The notes: generated by a model not told the origin, from the sequence alone. Numbered from the stretch's first letter, positions 23,441 to 33,368 are shown. The stretch is DNA of 45,290 nt from an uncultured Clostridia bacterium (GCA_937930535.1 CALGKJ010000196.1:1-45290), one strand, 5' to 3'. Translations and numbers: made by a program.

Positions 23441-26400
23441 ATGGATTCAAAAGAAATTTTACGTGCCATACAAGCAGGTAAAATGAAACCAGAAGATGCA
23501 AGAAAAGAGCTGTTAAATATACTAAAATCAGGAGCAGCACAGAATCCGGCACCTGATTTGCCAGTTGAACCTAAAACAAGTCATACCACATCACCAAAAT
23601 CAAATGAAGTAAATATGCAAATAAAAGACAACGCACACAAATCAGTACAAAAAAAGCTAAACCATATAGAAAACACAGGAATTTCCTACACCCCGGACAA
23701 CAAGCTGCACCTAGACGGCATAGCCGTTATCGGCATGGCAGGACAACTTCCCAAATCAAAAAACCTAGATGAATACTGGAATAATATTTCCAATGGAATA
23801 GATTGTATCTCGGAAATCCCATCGACCCGCTGGCATATAGATGAGCTTTATGACCCAGACCCAAGAGCAGTAAACAAAACCTGCTGCAAATGGGGAGGAC
23901 TTATAGAGGACTATGACAAGTTTGATCCTCAGTTTTTTAACATTGCACCATCAGAAGCAGAGCTGATGGATCCCCAACAGCGTTTGTTCTTAGAAAGCTG
24001 CTGGCACTGCATGGAAGACGCAGGCTTAACCTCACAGACCCTGTCACAAAGCCGATGCGGAGTATTTGTAGGCTGCACTACTGGTGACTATAGTCAAAAC
24101 ATAGGAGACAAAGGACTAAATGCCCAAGGATTGACTGGAAATTCTGTTGCTATTCTCGCAGGAAGAGTTTCATATCTGCTTAATTTGCAAGGCCCCTGCC
24201 TATCCATAGACACCGCCTGCTCATCATCTCTGGTTGCCGTAGCAGAAGCCTGCAACAACCTGAGTCTGGGTAACTGTGATCTTGCCATAGCCGCTGGTGT
24301 ATCCTCCCTGACAGGACCATCCATGTACATAATGTGCAGTAAAGCGGGTATGCTGTCCCCAGACGGAAAATGCTTTGCCTTTGATACACGGGCAAGCGGA
24401 TTTGTACCCGGAGAGGGAGTCGGAGTTGTTTTGCTGAAAAGACTCAAGGATGCTGTCAGAGACAAGGATCATATATATGCAGTTATTCGAGGCTGGGGAG
24501 TAAATCAAGATGGCAAAACCAACGGAATCACCGCACCAAGCGTAAAATCTCAAATTGCCTTGGAAAAAGACGTATACAGCCGTTTTCACATAAACCCCGA
24601 AACTATTTCAATAATCGAAGCACAGGGTACAGGCTCAAGACTTGGCGATCCAATAGAAGTAGAAGCCCTTACAGAAGTATACAACAACTACACCAACAAA
24701 AAAAATTACTGTGCGCTGGGATCAGTAAAAAGCAATATAGGACATCTGTTTGGAGCAAGCGGAATAGCAGGCTTTATTAAGCTTACCCTTTCACTGCACA
24801 AACAAATGCTTCCCCCAACTATAAATTTTGAAAAACTAAACGAACATATCAATATAGAGGGCAGTCCCTTCTATATAAACACCAAGCTCCAGTCATGGGA
24901 TACAGCACAGGCTGTCCCAAGGCGTGGGGCTGTCAGTGCTTTCGGCTTCAGCGGTACAAACGCACACATAGTACTGGAAGAATATGCGGCGGAAAATAAT
25001 TCTAGCAAAATGCTCAAAATTAACCCTGACAATCCAATATTATTTGTGCTGTCTGCCAAAACAGAAGGACGCCTGAAAGCCTACGCACAGCATATGCAAA
25101 GCTACATCAAGTCCCAAGCTGATCTGAACCTTAAAAACATGGCATACACACTAATGACAGGACGTGACGAAATGGACTGGCGGCTTGCCTTTACAGCCGG
25201 CAGTACACAAGAAATCCTGCAAAAGCTGGACGGATTTATCCGCCATGACACATCCTGCGGCATTACAGCCAATAAAATAAACAAAAAACAAATAGACTCC
25301 AACCTAAGAAACAAAGAAAACACAAGCTCAATACTGCAAAGCCTTAACAGCAAAGATATGCTTTTAAAAGCAGCCGAAATGTGGATAAAAGGTGCAAGCA
25401 TTGATTGGAATACATTATACACAGAAGAAAAGCCAAGGCGAATCAGTCTGCCCAAATACCCCTTTGAAAGAACACGCTGCTGGATAGAACAAGTCAAAGC
25501 AATAGACTCTGACGGCAGTCAGCCAATACACATACACAGCACTGATGAAGCAATGGACTCAGACGTTACATATGAAAATCTAACACTAGAAACAATCACT
25601 GAAAAAATACACAAAATAGCCGCAAAGGTATTAGGAATACCAAAAGAAGACATAGACGCCGAGCAGGAGCTGACAAAATACGGCTTACATTCAATAAACG
25701 GCATGAACCTGATAGATGCAGTAAAAAAACAATATGGAGTGCAGCTAACCTCAAAAGAAATCTATGAAAACAACTCAGTAAACCAACTGGCTCAATACCT
25801 GCTTACCCAAAAGGGCTTAAAACAAAGAATAAATATAACCCAGGAAAAACCAAAAACACCAGTACACATAGAAAGGCAAAAGCCCTCAAGCTTTCCACTA
25901 TCACTAACCCAAAAAAGCTTGTGGATACTGCACCAGTGGAAGCCGGACAACTATGCATACAATCTTCCTGTTGCTTTTAAAATTAAAAAGGAGATTAATA
26001 TAGAAGCCCTGAAATCCGCCTTTAAAAAGCTTATTATGCGTCATCCTCTGCTGGGTGCAAGAATAACTTTGAAAGAACATGAACCAATCTGCATAATACA
26101 AGACGAAAACAACTTCTGCTTTTCAGCAGAAAGACTGACCAACCTATCAGAGACAGACTTAAACAATTACCTTGTAGAAATAGCAAGGCAGCCCTTTGAC
26201 TTGGAAAAAGGACCTTTAATGAAGGTTTACCTGTTTTCAACAACAGATAATCAATACATTTTATTTATAAACATTCACCACATAGTATTTGATGGAAGCT
26301 CTATGCCCATTCTGGTAAATGAGCTGCCACACTTCTATGAAGCCGAAATAACAAACAGAGAAAACACGCTTCCGCAGCTTACTGCCTCCTATGCTGACTA

Positions 26401-27334
26401 TGTAGACTGGCAGTACAAATTGGTTGAAAGCAGTGAGGGACAAAAGCTTAAGGAATACTGGCTGAGCAAGCTAAAGGGTGAGCTGCCAGTGCTTAAACTG
26501 CCTGTCAAGGCAGAAAGAACAGAAAACACCTCCTTCAAGGGGACAACCTATTCAAAGGATATAAGCTGTGAACTGACAGAAAAGCTTCAAGAGCTGAGTC
26601 TGCAAAAAAAAGTATCACCCTTTGTGCTGATGCTCTCAGTTTTCAACGTCCTGCTATACAAATACACCAATCAAGAAGATCTAATAGTAGGAACAGTATT
26701 ACAAGGAAGACCCGAATCAACATATGCAGACTTAATAGGACTATTTACAAATGCAGTAATTATCAGATCAACCCTGAATGCAGGGGCAGCCTTTGACGAG
26801 CTGCTGAGACAAATTCAAAATAGCGTATTTGAAGCCTTAGAGCATGGAAACTATCCATTTTCAGAAATAAGCAAGGTTAAAGGCAGTCAAAATAGAAGCA
26901 ATACCCCTTTAATACAAATAATGTTCCTTTTCCAGAACTGGATGAAGGACACCAGCCAGTTTTCGACATCCAAGCAGACAGAAGAGGCGGATAATACCCT
27001 AAGCTTGGAGCATATGCCAGAGATACATCAGGAAGGAGAGTTTGAAATAACCCTTGAAATAATGATGAGCAGCAGCACATACAAAATGCTGTTCAAATAC
27101 AATGACGAGCTGTTTGAAAGAGAGTTTATCGAAAGCATGTGCGACAGCTATATAGAAGCCTTAAACTCAATCACTGCCAATAGTGAAACCAAGCTTGAAC
27201 AAATAAACTGCATTAAGGATATTGACAAATGGGGAATAAACAAAACCGCTGAATACAACAATGACCAGCAACAAAAAGCTCAGCAAGCCAAAGCGAAAAG
27301 CAAGGTCAAATCAGTTTACAAGGTACGTACCTAA
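23441..27334 (+). CDS. Hybrid PKS-NRPS protein: KS(H to Q)-ACP-C, no acyltransferase
   Basis: This first enzyme of the cluster is an assembly-line protein of 1297 residues. An N-terminal segment (DSKEILRAIQAGKMKPEDARKELL) resembles helices preceding trans-AT-type ketosynthases. The KS spans about 90-515, with the active Cys at 260 in DTACSSS and His435 in NIGH. The first catalytic His is replaced by Gln395 (EAQGTG for EAHGTG; codon CAG at 24623), so decarboxylative condensation is unlikely. A post-KS linker follows. The carrier domain spans about 705-795 with phosphopantetheine Ser751 in GLHSING. A condensation domain runs from about 825 to the end, with an intact HHIVFDG (946-952). No AT, KR, DH or adenylation domain is present. 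ATG 23441 is correctly spaced from GGAGA. I infer acyl loading by the KS0 and amide formation by C with the next protein's substrate. Confidence 0.93.
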   Translation: MDSKEILRAIQAGKMKPEDARKELLNILKSGAAQNPAPDLPVEPKTSHTTSPKSNEVNMQIKDNAHKSVQKKLNHIENTGISYTPDNKLHLDGIAVIGMAGQLPKSKNLDEYWNNISNGIDCISEIPSTRWHIDELYDPDPRAVNKTCCKWGGLIEDYDKFDPQFFNIAPSEAELMDPQQRLFLESCWHCMEDAGLTSQTLSQSRCGVFVGCTTGDYSQNIGDKGLNAQGLTGNSVAILAGRVSYLLNLQGPCLSIDTACSSSLVAVAEACNNLSLGNCDLAIAAGVSSLTGPSMYIMCSKAGMLSPDGKCFAFDTRASGFVPGEGVGVVLLKRLKDAVRDKDHIYAVIRGWGVNQDGKTNGITAPSVKSQIALEKDVYSRFHINPETISIIEAQGTGSRLGDPIEVEALTEVYNNYTNKKNYCALGSVKSNIGHLFGASGIAGFIKLTLSLHKQMLPPTINFEKLNEHINIEGSPFYINTKLQSWDTAQAVPRRGAVSAFGFSGTNAHIVLEEYAAENNSSKMLKINPDNPILFVLSAKTEGRLKAYAQHMQSYIKSQADLNLKNMAYTLMTGRDEMDWRLAFTAGSTQEILQKLDGFIRHDTSCGITANKINKKQIDSNLRNKENTSSILQSLNSKDMLLKAAEMWIKGASIDWNTLYTEEKPRRISLPKYPFERTRCWIEQVKAIDSDGSQPIHIHSTDEAMDSDVTYENLTLETITEKIHKIAAKVLGIPKEDIDAEQELTKYGLHSINGMNLIDAVKKQYGVQLTSKEIYENNSVNQLAQYLLTQKGLKQRINITQEKPKTPVHIERQKPSSFPLSLTQKSLWILHQWKPDNYAYNLPVAFKIKKEINIEALKSAFKKLIMRHPLLGARITLKEHEPICIIQDENNFCFSAERLTNLSETDLNNYLVEIARQPFDLEKGPLMKVYLFSTTDNQYILFINIHHIVFDGSSMPILVNELPHFYEAEITNRENTLPQLTASYADYVDWQYKLVESSEGQKLKEYWLSKLKGELPVLKLPVKAERTENTSFKGTTYSKDISCELTEKLQELSLQKKVSPFVLMLSVFNVLLYKYTNQEDLIVGTVLQGRPESTYADLIGLFTNAVIIRSTLNAGAAFDELLRQIQNSVFEALEHGNYPFSEISKVKGSQNRSNTPLIQIMFLFQNWMKDTSQFSTSKQTEEADNTLSLEHMPEIHQEGEFEITLEIMMSSSTYKMLFKYNDELFEREFIESMCDSYIEALNSITANSETKLEQINCIKDIDKWGINKTAEYNNDQQQKAQQAKAKSKVKSVYKVRT

Positions 27335-27388
27335 AGCAAGTATACACCATACAAGACTTAACATTCGCTGTGAAGTGGAGGGAATATA

Positions 27389-29221
27389 GTGGATAAAACT
27401 TACAAGGAGCAACAACAAACAGAACAAACAATAGTAAAGCAATTTGAAGAACAAGCTGTCAAGCACTCAGAAAAAATAGCAGTAAAATCCTGCAGCAAAG
27501 AACTCACATACAAAGAGCTGAACAATACAGCAAACAAATTCGCAAGACTAATAGCAATGAAGCAGAAGCCCCAAAGCACAGTTGCTTTACTATACGAGCA
27601 TGAAGCAGATATGATCATAGGCATACTAAGCGCACTAAAAACAGGCTCAATATATGTACCCCTAGATCCCACATACCCAGAAAACAGACTGCAATACATG
27701 CTCCAAGACTCAGCCGCAGCCATAATAGTTACAAATAACAAAAACATAAATCTAGCACAAAAGCTTGCGGAAAAATCAGAAACCAATATAAGCATCATTA
27801 ATACAGATTTCATAGATAATGGATCAGAAGATGAAAACCTCAATATAAATATACGTCCAGACCAGACCGCATATATAATATACACCTCAGGCTCCACAGG
27901 GAACCCAAAGGGAGTAATGCAGAGTCATAAAAATGTAGTATTTCACGTAAATGCATTTATAAAGGGATTACATATGACCCATTCAGACAAGCTTGCTTTG
28001 TTTACCTCCTACAGCCATACAGTAGGAATATTAGATATCCTTGGTATGCTATTCTGCGGAGGAACAGTATACCCCTATGATATAAAAAAGGACGACAGCC
28101 TGAAGAATATGTCAAATTGGCTTAAAACAGAAGAAATAACAATATTCCATTCAGTACCCACACTATTCCGTCATTTTACCAAAATGCTTGGAAAGCAAGA
28201 CACCTTTGAAAAAATGCGAATCATAATGCTGGGTGGAGAAGCCGTATACAACAGAGACTTTGAGCTGTACAAAGCCTATTTCTCAGACAACTGCAAATTC
28301 GTAAATATACTAGGCTCAACAGAAGTTATGGTAACAACCTTCGATATCTCAGACAAGCAGGCACAGCTGTCAAGCACAGCAGTACCAGCAGGCTATCCAA
28401 TCCAAGGAGTAGATATATTACTGCTGGACGACAACGATAAACAGGTATCAGAACAAGAAATAGGAGAGCTTGTATACAAAAGCCAATATCTGGCGCAAGG
28501 CTATAACAATCTGACAGAAAAAACCAACGAGGTATTTACACCAGACCCCATAACAGGAGAAGGGCGGGTATACAGAAGCGGCGATATAGGGCGGATATTG
28601 GCAGACGGCAGACTAGAATATCTAGGGAGAAAGGACTCCCAAATAAAAATCAGAGGCTACCGCATAGAACCCGGAGAAATAGAAAACAAAATACTAAAAC
28701 ACCAAAAGGTCAAAGAAGCTGTAGTAGTAGCAAAAGAAGATGCAAACGGAGACAAATATCTCTGTTCCTATATAGTCACAGAGGATGACCTTGATATACA
28801 AGAGCTGGCTGACAGCTTAGGGGTGGAACTGCCAAGCTATATGCTGCCTGCATACTTTGTAGAGCTTGAGGAAATGCCCCTTACAGCAAACGGCAAAATA
28901 GACATCAAGGCACTGCCCGAGGTTGAGGAGCATTCAGCAACCGCAGAATACGAAGCCCCAAGAAACTATATAGAAGAAAAACTTGCAGAAATATGGAGCA
29001 GTGTACTAAGCGTAGAAAAAGTCGGAATACACGATGACTTTTTTGCACTGGGAGGAAGCTCTATAAACTCACTCCGCATAGTATCAAAGGCAGCCGAATA
29101 TAACATCAAAATAACAGTCGGAGATATATTAAACAACAAGACCATAGCAAATATAGTAAAAATGCTTAACCTAGGCAAAGCACAGGACAACAATCAAGAC
29201 GAAGAAACAATACTATTCTAA
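27389..29221 (+). CDS. NRPS adenylation-carrier (A-PCP) protein, probable aryl-acid loading
   Basis: This protein of 610 residues has an adenylation domain (about 15-515), with YTSGSTGNPKGVM, GSTE, GYPIQGVDI, YRSGDIGR, YLGRKDSQIKIRGYRIEPGEIE and the catalytic Lys region TANGKIDIKALP. A carrier domain follows (about 530-600, Ser558 in LGGSSINSL). Aligned by eye to GrsA, the ten pocket positions read roughly T-V-L-H-M-G-I-V-T-K. Asp235, which holds the alpha-amino group of amino acids, is absent, pointing to a substrate without an alpha-amino group, such as an aminohydroxybenzoate. It begins at GTG 27389 after GGAGGG. With the C domain of the preceding protein it completes one split C-A-PCP module. 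Confidence 0.94.
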   Translation: MDKTYKEQQQTEQTIVKQFEEQAVKHSEKIAVKSCSKELTYKELNNTANKFARLIAMKQKPQSTVALLYEHEADMIIGILSALKTGSIYVPLDPTYPENRLQYMLQDSAAAIIVTNNKNINLAQKLAEKSETNISIINTDFIDNGSEDENLNINIRPDQTAYIIYTSGSTGNPKGVMQSHKNVVFHVNAFIKGLHMTHSDKLALFTSYSHTVGILDILGMLFCGGTVYPYDIKKDDSLKNMSNWLKTEEITIFHSVPTLFRHFTKMLGKQDTFEKMRIIMLGGEAVYNRDFELYKAYFSDNCKFVNILGSTEVMVTTFDISDKQAQLSSTAVPAGYPIQGVDILLLDDNDKQVSEQEIGELVYKSQYLAQGYNNLTEKTNEVFTPDPITGEGRVYRSGDIGRILADGRLEYLGRKDSQIKIRGYRIEPGEIENKILKHQKVKEAVVVAKEDANGDKYLCSYIVTEDDLDIQELADSLGVELPSYMLPAYFVELEEMPLTANGKIDIKALPEVEEHSATAEYEAPRNYIEEKLAEIWSSVLSVEKVGIHDDFFALGGSSINSLRIVSKAAEYNIKITVGDILNNKTIANIVKMLNLGKAQDNNQDEETILF

Positions 29222-29241
29222 GAAGCGGGGTGAATACGAAC

Positions 29242-31842
29242 ATGAACCAACTTATGCAATATTTACAATACTGTGCATACACCTCCCAGCATCCAATCAC
29301 ATTTTCGGGAGACAGACCAAACGTACTAAACAGATGGCTTGTAAAAAAAGAGCAGATAAACGGGAGCTTAGAAGAAAGCACTCAACCATACATAAAACCT
29401 GACTTTAATATATTTGCACCGCCCAGTGAAAACCACAAAAACTGGAGGTACTACACCTCCAGCCATGAAGCCTCATCCTACTATCAAAATAATGCAGAGG
29501 AACTTTTTACTGAGGACGAAGACAAATGCATATATTATATGTGCAATGTTTTCTGCAAAGAGGACAAAAACCTGATCGCCTATATATGGCGCTTTAACAC
29601 CCCCATGAGAGTATGGATAAACGGAGAACTGGTTGTCAACTACTCATACACCTTTAACAACCACTCCAACCTGTTTATATACAACTTCAAAAAAGGAGAC
29701 AACATAATACTTGTTGAAAGACAAGTTTACCCAAAATACAAAAGTCTGGGAGTATTCTGTGAAGGCTTCGAGTTTACCTTTAAACCCGTTGACTACTACA
29801 AAACCCAAGAGCCGGAAGACATATACGACGAAAACGTTATAGAAGCATGTTACAGCACCTACAGCATTTTACCCCACAGAGCCATATACAGCACAGCCCA
29901 GAGCATAAAGCTTATGGTACTGCCCAAATACTTTGAAAATAACAAAACAGAAGACATAAAAATAAGCATATACGACTACAAAAACACACTGATCAAAACC
30001 TTTGTTGAAACAACCTCCAAAATATTCGAGCTGGATCTGGAGCAAAGCATAAAAGGCGTAATACAAATAAAAGCAGAAAGCCTGATCAACGAAAAAAAAT
30101 GCTCCCATCTCCATATTTTCAGGGGAGACTTCATACAAGAACGAAACCAGCTAATAAAAGCTGCCGAAAACAGAAAGGATTGTAGTGAGGAGCTGCTAAG
30201 CACCTTTAAAAAGCTGGGAAAAATACCAGCACTCTGCAACACCTGCGGCGAACTGCACCAAGAATACCTATACAACTATTTATTTATAAAATACTCAGAA
30301 TTTCAAAACTATCTGGATACCAATGACAGCAACACACAAAAAAACATTTTTGATGTATTCAAAAAAAGCGCACTGCTGTTTAAAGATAATGACATAGACG
30401 ACAGCTTTATAGCCTACGGCATATATTTGCCAGAAAACTATAAGCCTGACAAAAAATACCCTCTGGTAGTAACCATGAGAAGAGGAATGCTGCTGTCAGT
30501 ATTTCCAAACCCTCGTACATACGTAGACAAGCACCAGTTTGAGGATGCCATAATCCTTAATATGCCCGGCAGAGGTGACCTGAATCTGGATTATATAAAC
30601 GAAATAAACTGCTTCGAGATAATAAAAAAGGTATGTGAGGATTTTGACATTGATAAAGACAGATTATACTTTATCGGCGAATGTGCAGGCGCAACAAAAG
30701 CCTATGGAATGCTCCTGAGAAAGCCGGATCTGGCTGCTGCTGTTTCAGTATCAGGACTGCCAAGAATAACAAGCCTTGAAGAACTGAAAAACCTCAGCAA
30801 TACAACAATACACGATATATGCAACGTCGATAACCACAAGCTTCCAAATATAGCCTCGCTATATATACTTAGGGATATGAAAAAAGCAAAAAACTGGCTT
30901 GTAACCAATCTAACACACCTTGAACTGCCGGAAATATACAACAATAGAAAAGTATTCGAAAACATCATAGCAGAAAAAAAAGACAAATATCCGAAGCTAG
31001 TACACTTTTACACAAAGGAACCCTACTACAACAAAGCTTACTGGGTAAAGCTGGACTATATCAGCGATCTAACAAAAAAAGCATATATAAAAGCAGAAAT
31101 AAAGAATAACTTGCTTATAGAGATAATCACAGAAAACATTCAGCAAATCAGCCTCTATCTCAGCAAAAAATATATGGAGCTGGAAACGGAAATAGCTGTA
31201 ATAGTTAACAATAAAAACCACAATATCACCATAAATAACTATTCAAAAGTAGAAATATCAACAAAAGAGGATATAAAAGCAAGAGTTATTGAGCTAAGCG
31301 AAGAAGAATTTGAGAAACACTATAACAGCCTTGAACTTGACCATAAGCTAATGGGCATAAAGCAGACCTATCTGAAAAAATGCATCATAATAAAGCCAGA
31401 GCAGATACAAAGCACCAGCTTTACAGACCAAATGCTGTATGCACTGCAAAACCCATTAAAGGAATTTGTCACAAACTACAAATATGAGCAGATACAAGGC
31501 GCAAAGGCTGATGCAGACCTGTTAAGCACAACCAACTATGTATATTTCAATGATGCAAGACAGCTTACCCACAATGACAGAAAGCTCTTTATCAAGGACA
31601 CAAATATATCAATAGAAGCAGATAGCATTAGCCTCAACCACAATAAGTTTGAAGGAGAATATTTTGCAGTAGTAAAATGCCCCAACCCATATAACAAGGA
31701 CAAGACAGCTTTATTTGTAATATACAACAATGAAAAGCTGGAAGCAGAGCTAAGAGGCTTCTGGGAATCCTACTACATAAATCTTATTTTCCACAGTAAT
31801 GCAGTTGTTTACAACAATGGGGAATATCACTCAATTAGGTAA
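29242..31842 (+). CDS. Large protein with alpha/beta-hydrolase domain and Cys nucleophile, probable release enzyme
   Basis: This is an 866-residue protein with a beta-rich N-terminal region (about 50-300; WRFNTPMRVWINGELVVNYSY resembles a jelly-roll module), a central alpha/beta hydrolase domain (about 385-640), and an uncharacterised C-terminal third. The hydrolase part reads IAYGIYLPENYKPDKKYPLVVTM, then ILNMPGRGDLN, and the nucleophile elbow FIGECAGATKAYGM. The canonical GxSxG serine is Cys at residue 481, as in PHA synthases and some Cys-type thioesterases. PHB-depolymerase or prolyl-oligopeptidase-type relatives are likely; no signal peptide is seen. Its place 20 bp after the A-PCP gene suggests it offloads or transacylates the PCP-bound product. 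I use ATG 29242 after GCGGGGTGA. Confidence 0.8.
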   Translation: MNQLMQYLQYCAYTSQHPITFSGDRPNVLNRWLVKKEQINGSLEESTQPYIKPDFNIFAPPSENHKNWRYYTSSHEASSYYQNNAEELFTEDEDKCIYYMCNVFCKEDKNLIAYIWRFNTPMRVWINGELVVNYSYTFNNHSNLFIYNFKKGDNIILVERQVYPKYKSLGVFCEGFEFTFKPVDYYKTQEPEDIYDENVIEACYSTYSILPHRAIYSTAQSIKLMVLPKYFENNKTEDIKISIYDYKNTLIKTFVETTSKIFELDLEQSIKGVIQIKAESLINEKKCSHLHIFRGDFIQERNQLIKAAENRKDCSEELLSTFKKLGKIPALCNTCGELHQEYLYNYLFIKYSEFQNYLDTNDSNTQKNIFDVFKKSALLFKDNDIDDSFIAYGIYLPENYKPDKKYPLVVTMRRGMLLSVFPNPRTYVDKHQFEDAIILNMPGRGDLNLDYINEINCFEIIKKVCEDFDIDKDRLYFIGECAGATKAYGMLLRKPDLAAAVSVSGLPRITSLEELKNLSNTTIHDICNVDNHKLPNIASLYILRDMKKAKNWLVTNLTHLELPEIYNNRKVFENIIAEKKDKYPKLVHFYTKEPYYNKAYWVKLDYISDLTKKAYIKAEIKNNLLIEIITENIQQISLYLSKKYMELETEIAVIVNNKNHNITINNYSKVEISTKEDIKARVIELSEEEFEKHYNSLELDHKLMGIKQTYLKKCIIIKPEQIQSTSFTDQMLYALQNPLKEFVTNYKYEQIQGAKADADLLSTTNYVYFNDARQLTHNDRKLFIKDTNISIEADSISLNHNKFEGEYFAVVKCPNPYNKDKTALFVIYNNEKLEAELRGFWESYYINLIFHSNAVVYNNGEYHSIR

Positions 31843-31910
31843 AGGCTGAAAATATACAAATAAATATTCCAAAGGGTAAATAAATAAGAAATAATATTGG
31901 AGGACTTGCG

Positions 31911-33272
31911 ATGATTAAAAGAGAATGCGGTTGTATCCGTGAATATCTTAAAACTGCAATTAGTAATTGCCATCTGCCCAGCTATATATATGGATACCCT
32001 TCAAAACGGGCATACAGAAAATTTGAAACTCCCATAGATTTGAAGGAAGTTTGGGGAAAGCAAAAAGGCAATCTGAATCTATACATACACATTCCCTTCT
32101 GCAACTATAAATGCACCTACTGCACACTGCTGTCGGCAAAAATAAACGATGAGTCCCTGATAAAAGCCTACAATCAAGCACTTATAAGAGAAATAAAAGA
32201 GTACGGAAAAATTGCCGGACACATGACAGTTGACTCCATCTACCTTGGAGGAGGAACCCCCACAATACTATCCAAGCCCCAGCTAAAAGAGCTGTTTGAC
32301 GCAGTAACAGACAATTTTCCCAATATTGCACAAGATGCAGAAATAGCTATAGAAGGCTCTCCCGAAACACTAGACTTGGATAAGGTAAGGTTTTTAAAGG
32401 AAATAGGCGTAAACAGAGTAAGCATGGGAATACAGACACTAAACAAGGAAGAACTCAAAAAAACGGGCAGACAGCACTCCATTGAAGAATCAATACAAGC
32501 CATAAACAATATAAAACAAGTAGGCTTTAAAAACTTCAATCTGGATTTAATATACGGACTGGAAAACCAAACAAAGGAAACCTGGCTGGAATCCCTGCAA
32601 AAGACCATTGAATTCAAGCCTAACTCAATGAATTTATATCCCGTAGTAATAAGACCACTGGCAGGAATACAAAAAGCAAAAGAACAAAACAGCGACAAAT
32701 TTATAACAGACGACTCCAAATACGAGCTATATGACATAAGCTGTGAATATATGTATCAGAACGGCTATCACCAAGAAACCTTCGTAAGCTTTACAAAGCT
32801 CAAAGAAGACAGCTATAAGCAGCAGGTAAGCGATTTTCAAGGCAATCCCCTGATAGGTATAGGAGCAAGCGCAAGAAGCTACACAAACACCCTCCACTAC
32901 AGCACTGACTACGTAGTAACAAAGAGATCCACCCTGAACATTATTTCCGACTACTGCCAAAAGGGCTTTGAAAACCTTATATCCCACGGCTTTGAGCTTG
33001 ACATGGACGAGCAGAAAAGGAGAAGCGCAATACTCAACCTCATAATAAGCAGACTCAACGCACACGAATACAAGAAAAAATTTGACAGCGACATATGGGA
33101 GGAATTTGGACAAGAGCTTAAAGCAATGGAAGAAGAAGGCTGTATAGAAACAAACAAACAATCCGGTCAAATAAGCCTAACCCAAAAAGGCTTCAAATAC
33201 AGCAGTATCTTAGGCAGCATATTTTATTCAGAAAAAGTAAAAGAGCTTGAAAAGAACTACACAGACAAGTAG
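31911..33272 (+). CDS. HemN/HemW-like radical SAM protein
   Basis: This radical SAM enzyme has 453 residues. The iron-sulfur motif CNYKCTYC gives Cys64, Cys68 and Cys71 in the context LYIHIPFCNYKC, typical of the HemN/HemW branch. The SAM-binding LGGGTPTIL and the strands MGIQTLNKEELKKTGRQHS and NLDLIYGLENQT are also family-typical, and a HemN C-terminal domain (about 360-440) is present. A 50-residue N-terminal extension precedes the usual start. Within a PKS-NRPS cluster such proteins are often class C radical SAM methyltransferases or cyclopropanases rather than haem enzymes; no haem genes are nearby. The assignment to tailoring is inference. Confidence 0.88.
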   Translation: MIKRECGCIREYLKTAISNCHLPSYIYGYPSKRAYRKFETPIDLKEVWGKQKGNLNLYIHIPFCNYKCTYCTLLSAKINDESLIKAYNQALIREIKEYGKIAGHMTVDSIYLGGGTPTILSKPQLKELFDAVTDNFPNIAQDAEIAIEGSPETLDLDKVRFLKEIGVNRVSMGIQTLNKEELKKTGRQHSIEESIQAINNIKQVGFKNFNLDLIYGLENQTKETWLESLQKTIEFKPNSMNLYPVVIRPLAGIQKAKEQNSDKFITDDSKYELYDISCEYMYQNGYHQETFVSFTKLKEDSYKQQVSDFQGNPLIGIGASARSYTNTLHYSTDYVVTKRSTLNIISDYCQKGFENLISHGFELDMDEQKRRSAILNLIISRLNAHEYKKKFDSDIWEEFGQELKAMEEEGCIETNKQSGQISLTQKGFKYSSILGSIFYSEKVKELEKNYTDK

Positions 33273-33303
33273 AAGCGTAAAATACCCCTTAAAGCTAAAT
33301 TAC

Positions 33304-33354
33304 TATAGAGAAACAACTTTAAAATTGAATTTTACCAGTTGGCTATCTATAAAA
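33304..33354 (+). repeat. Hybrid copy of the dispersed hairpin repeat
   Basis: AGAGAAACAACTTTAAAATT matches the left half of hairpin 1, but the right half CCAGTTGGCTATCTATAA matches the end of hairpin 2. This looks like a deletion derivative of the 102-bp unit, lying between two genes of the cluster. Confidence 0.7.
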
Positions 33355-33368
33355 ACGGAGGAATATAA

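Noticed and set aside
23441-27334. A hidden acyltransferase domain in the KS-ACP-C protein
   Set aside because: The stretch between KS and ACP is only about 190 residues, shows no GHSxG motif, and fits a post-KS linker.
31911-33272. Housekeeping hemW or hemN
   Set aside because: The domain match is good, but it is embedded in the cluster with an N-terminal extension and no haem genes nearby; a tailoring role is more likely though not proven.
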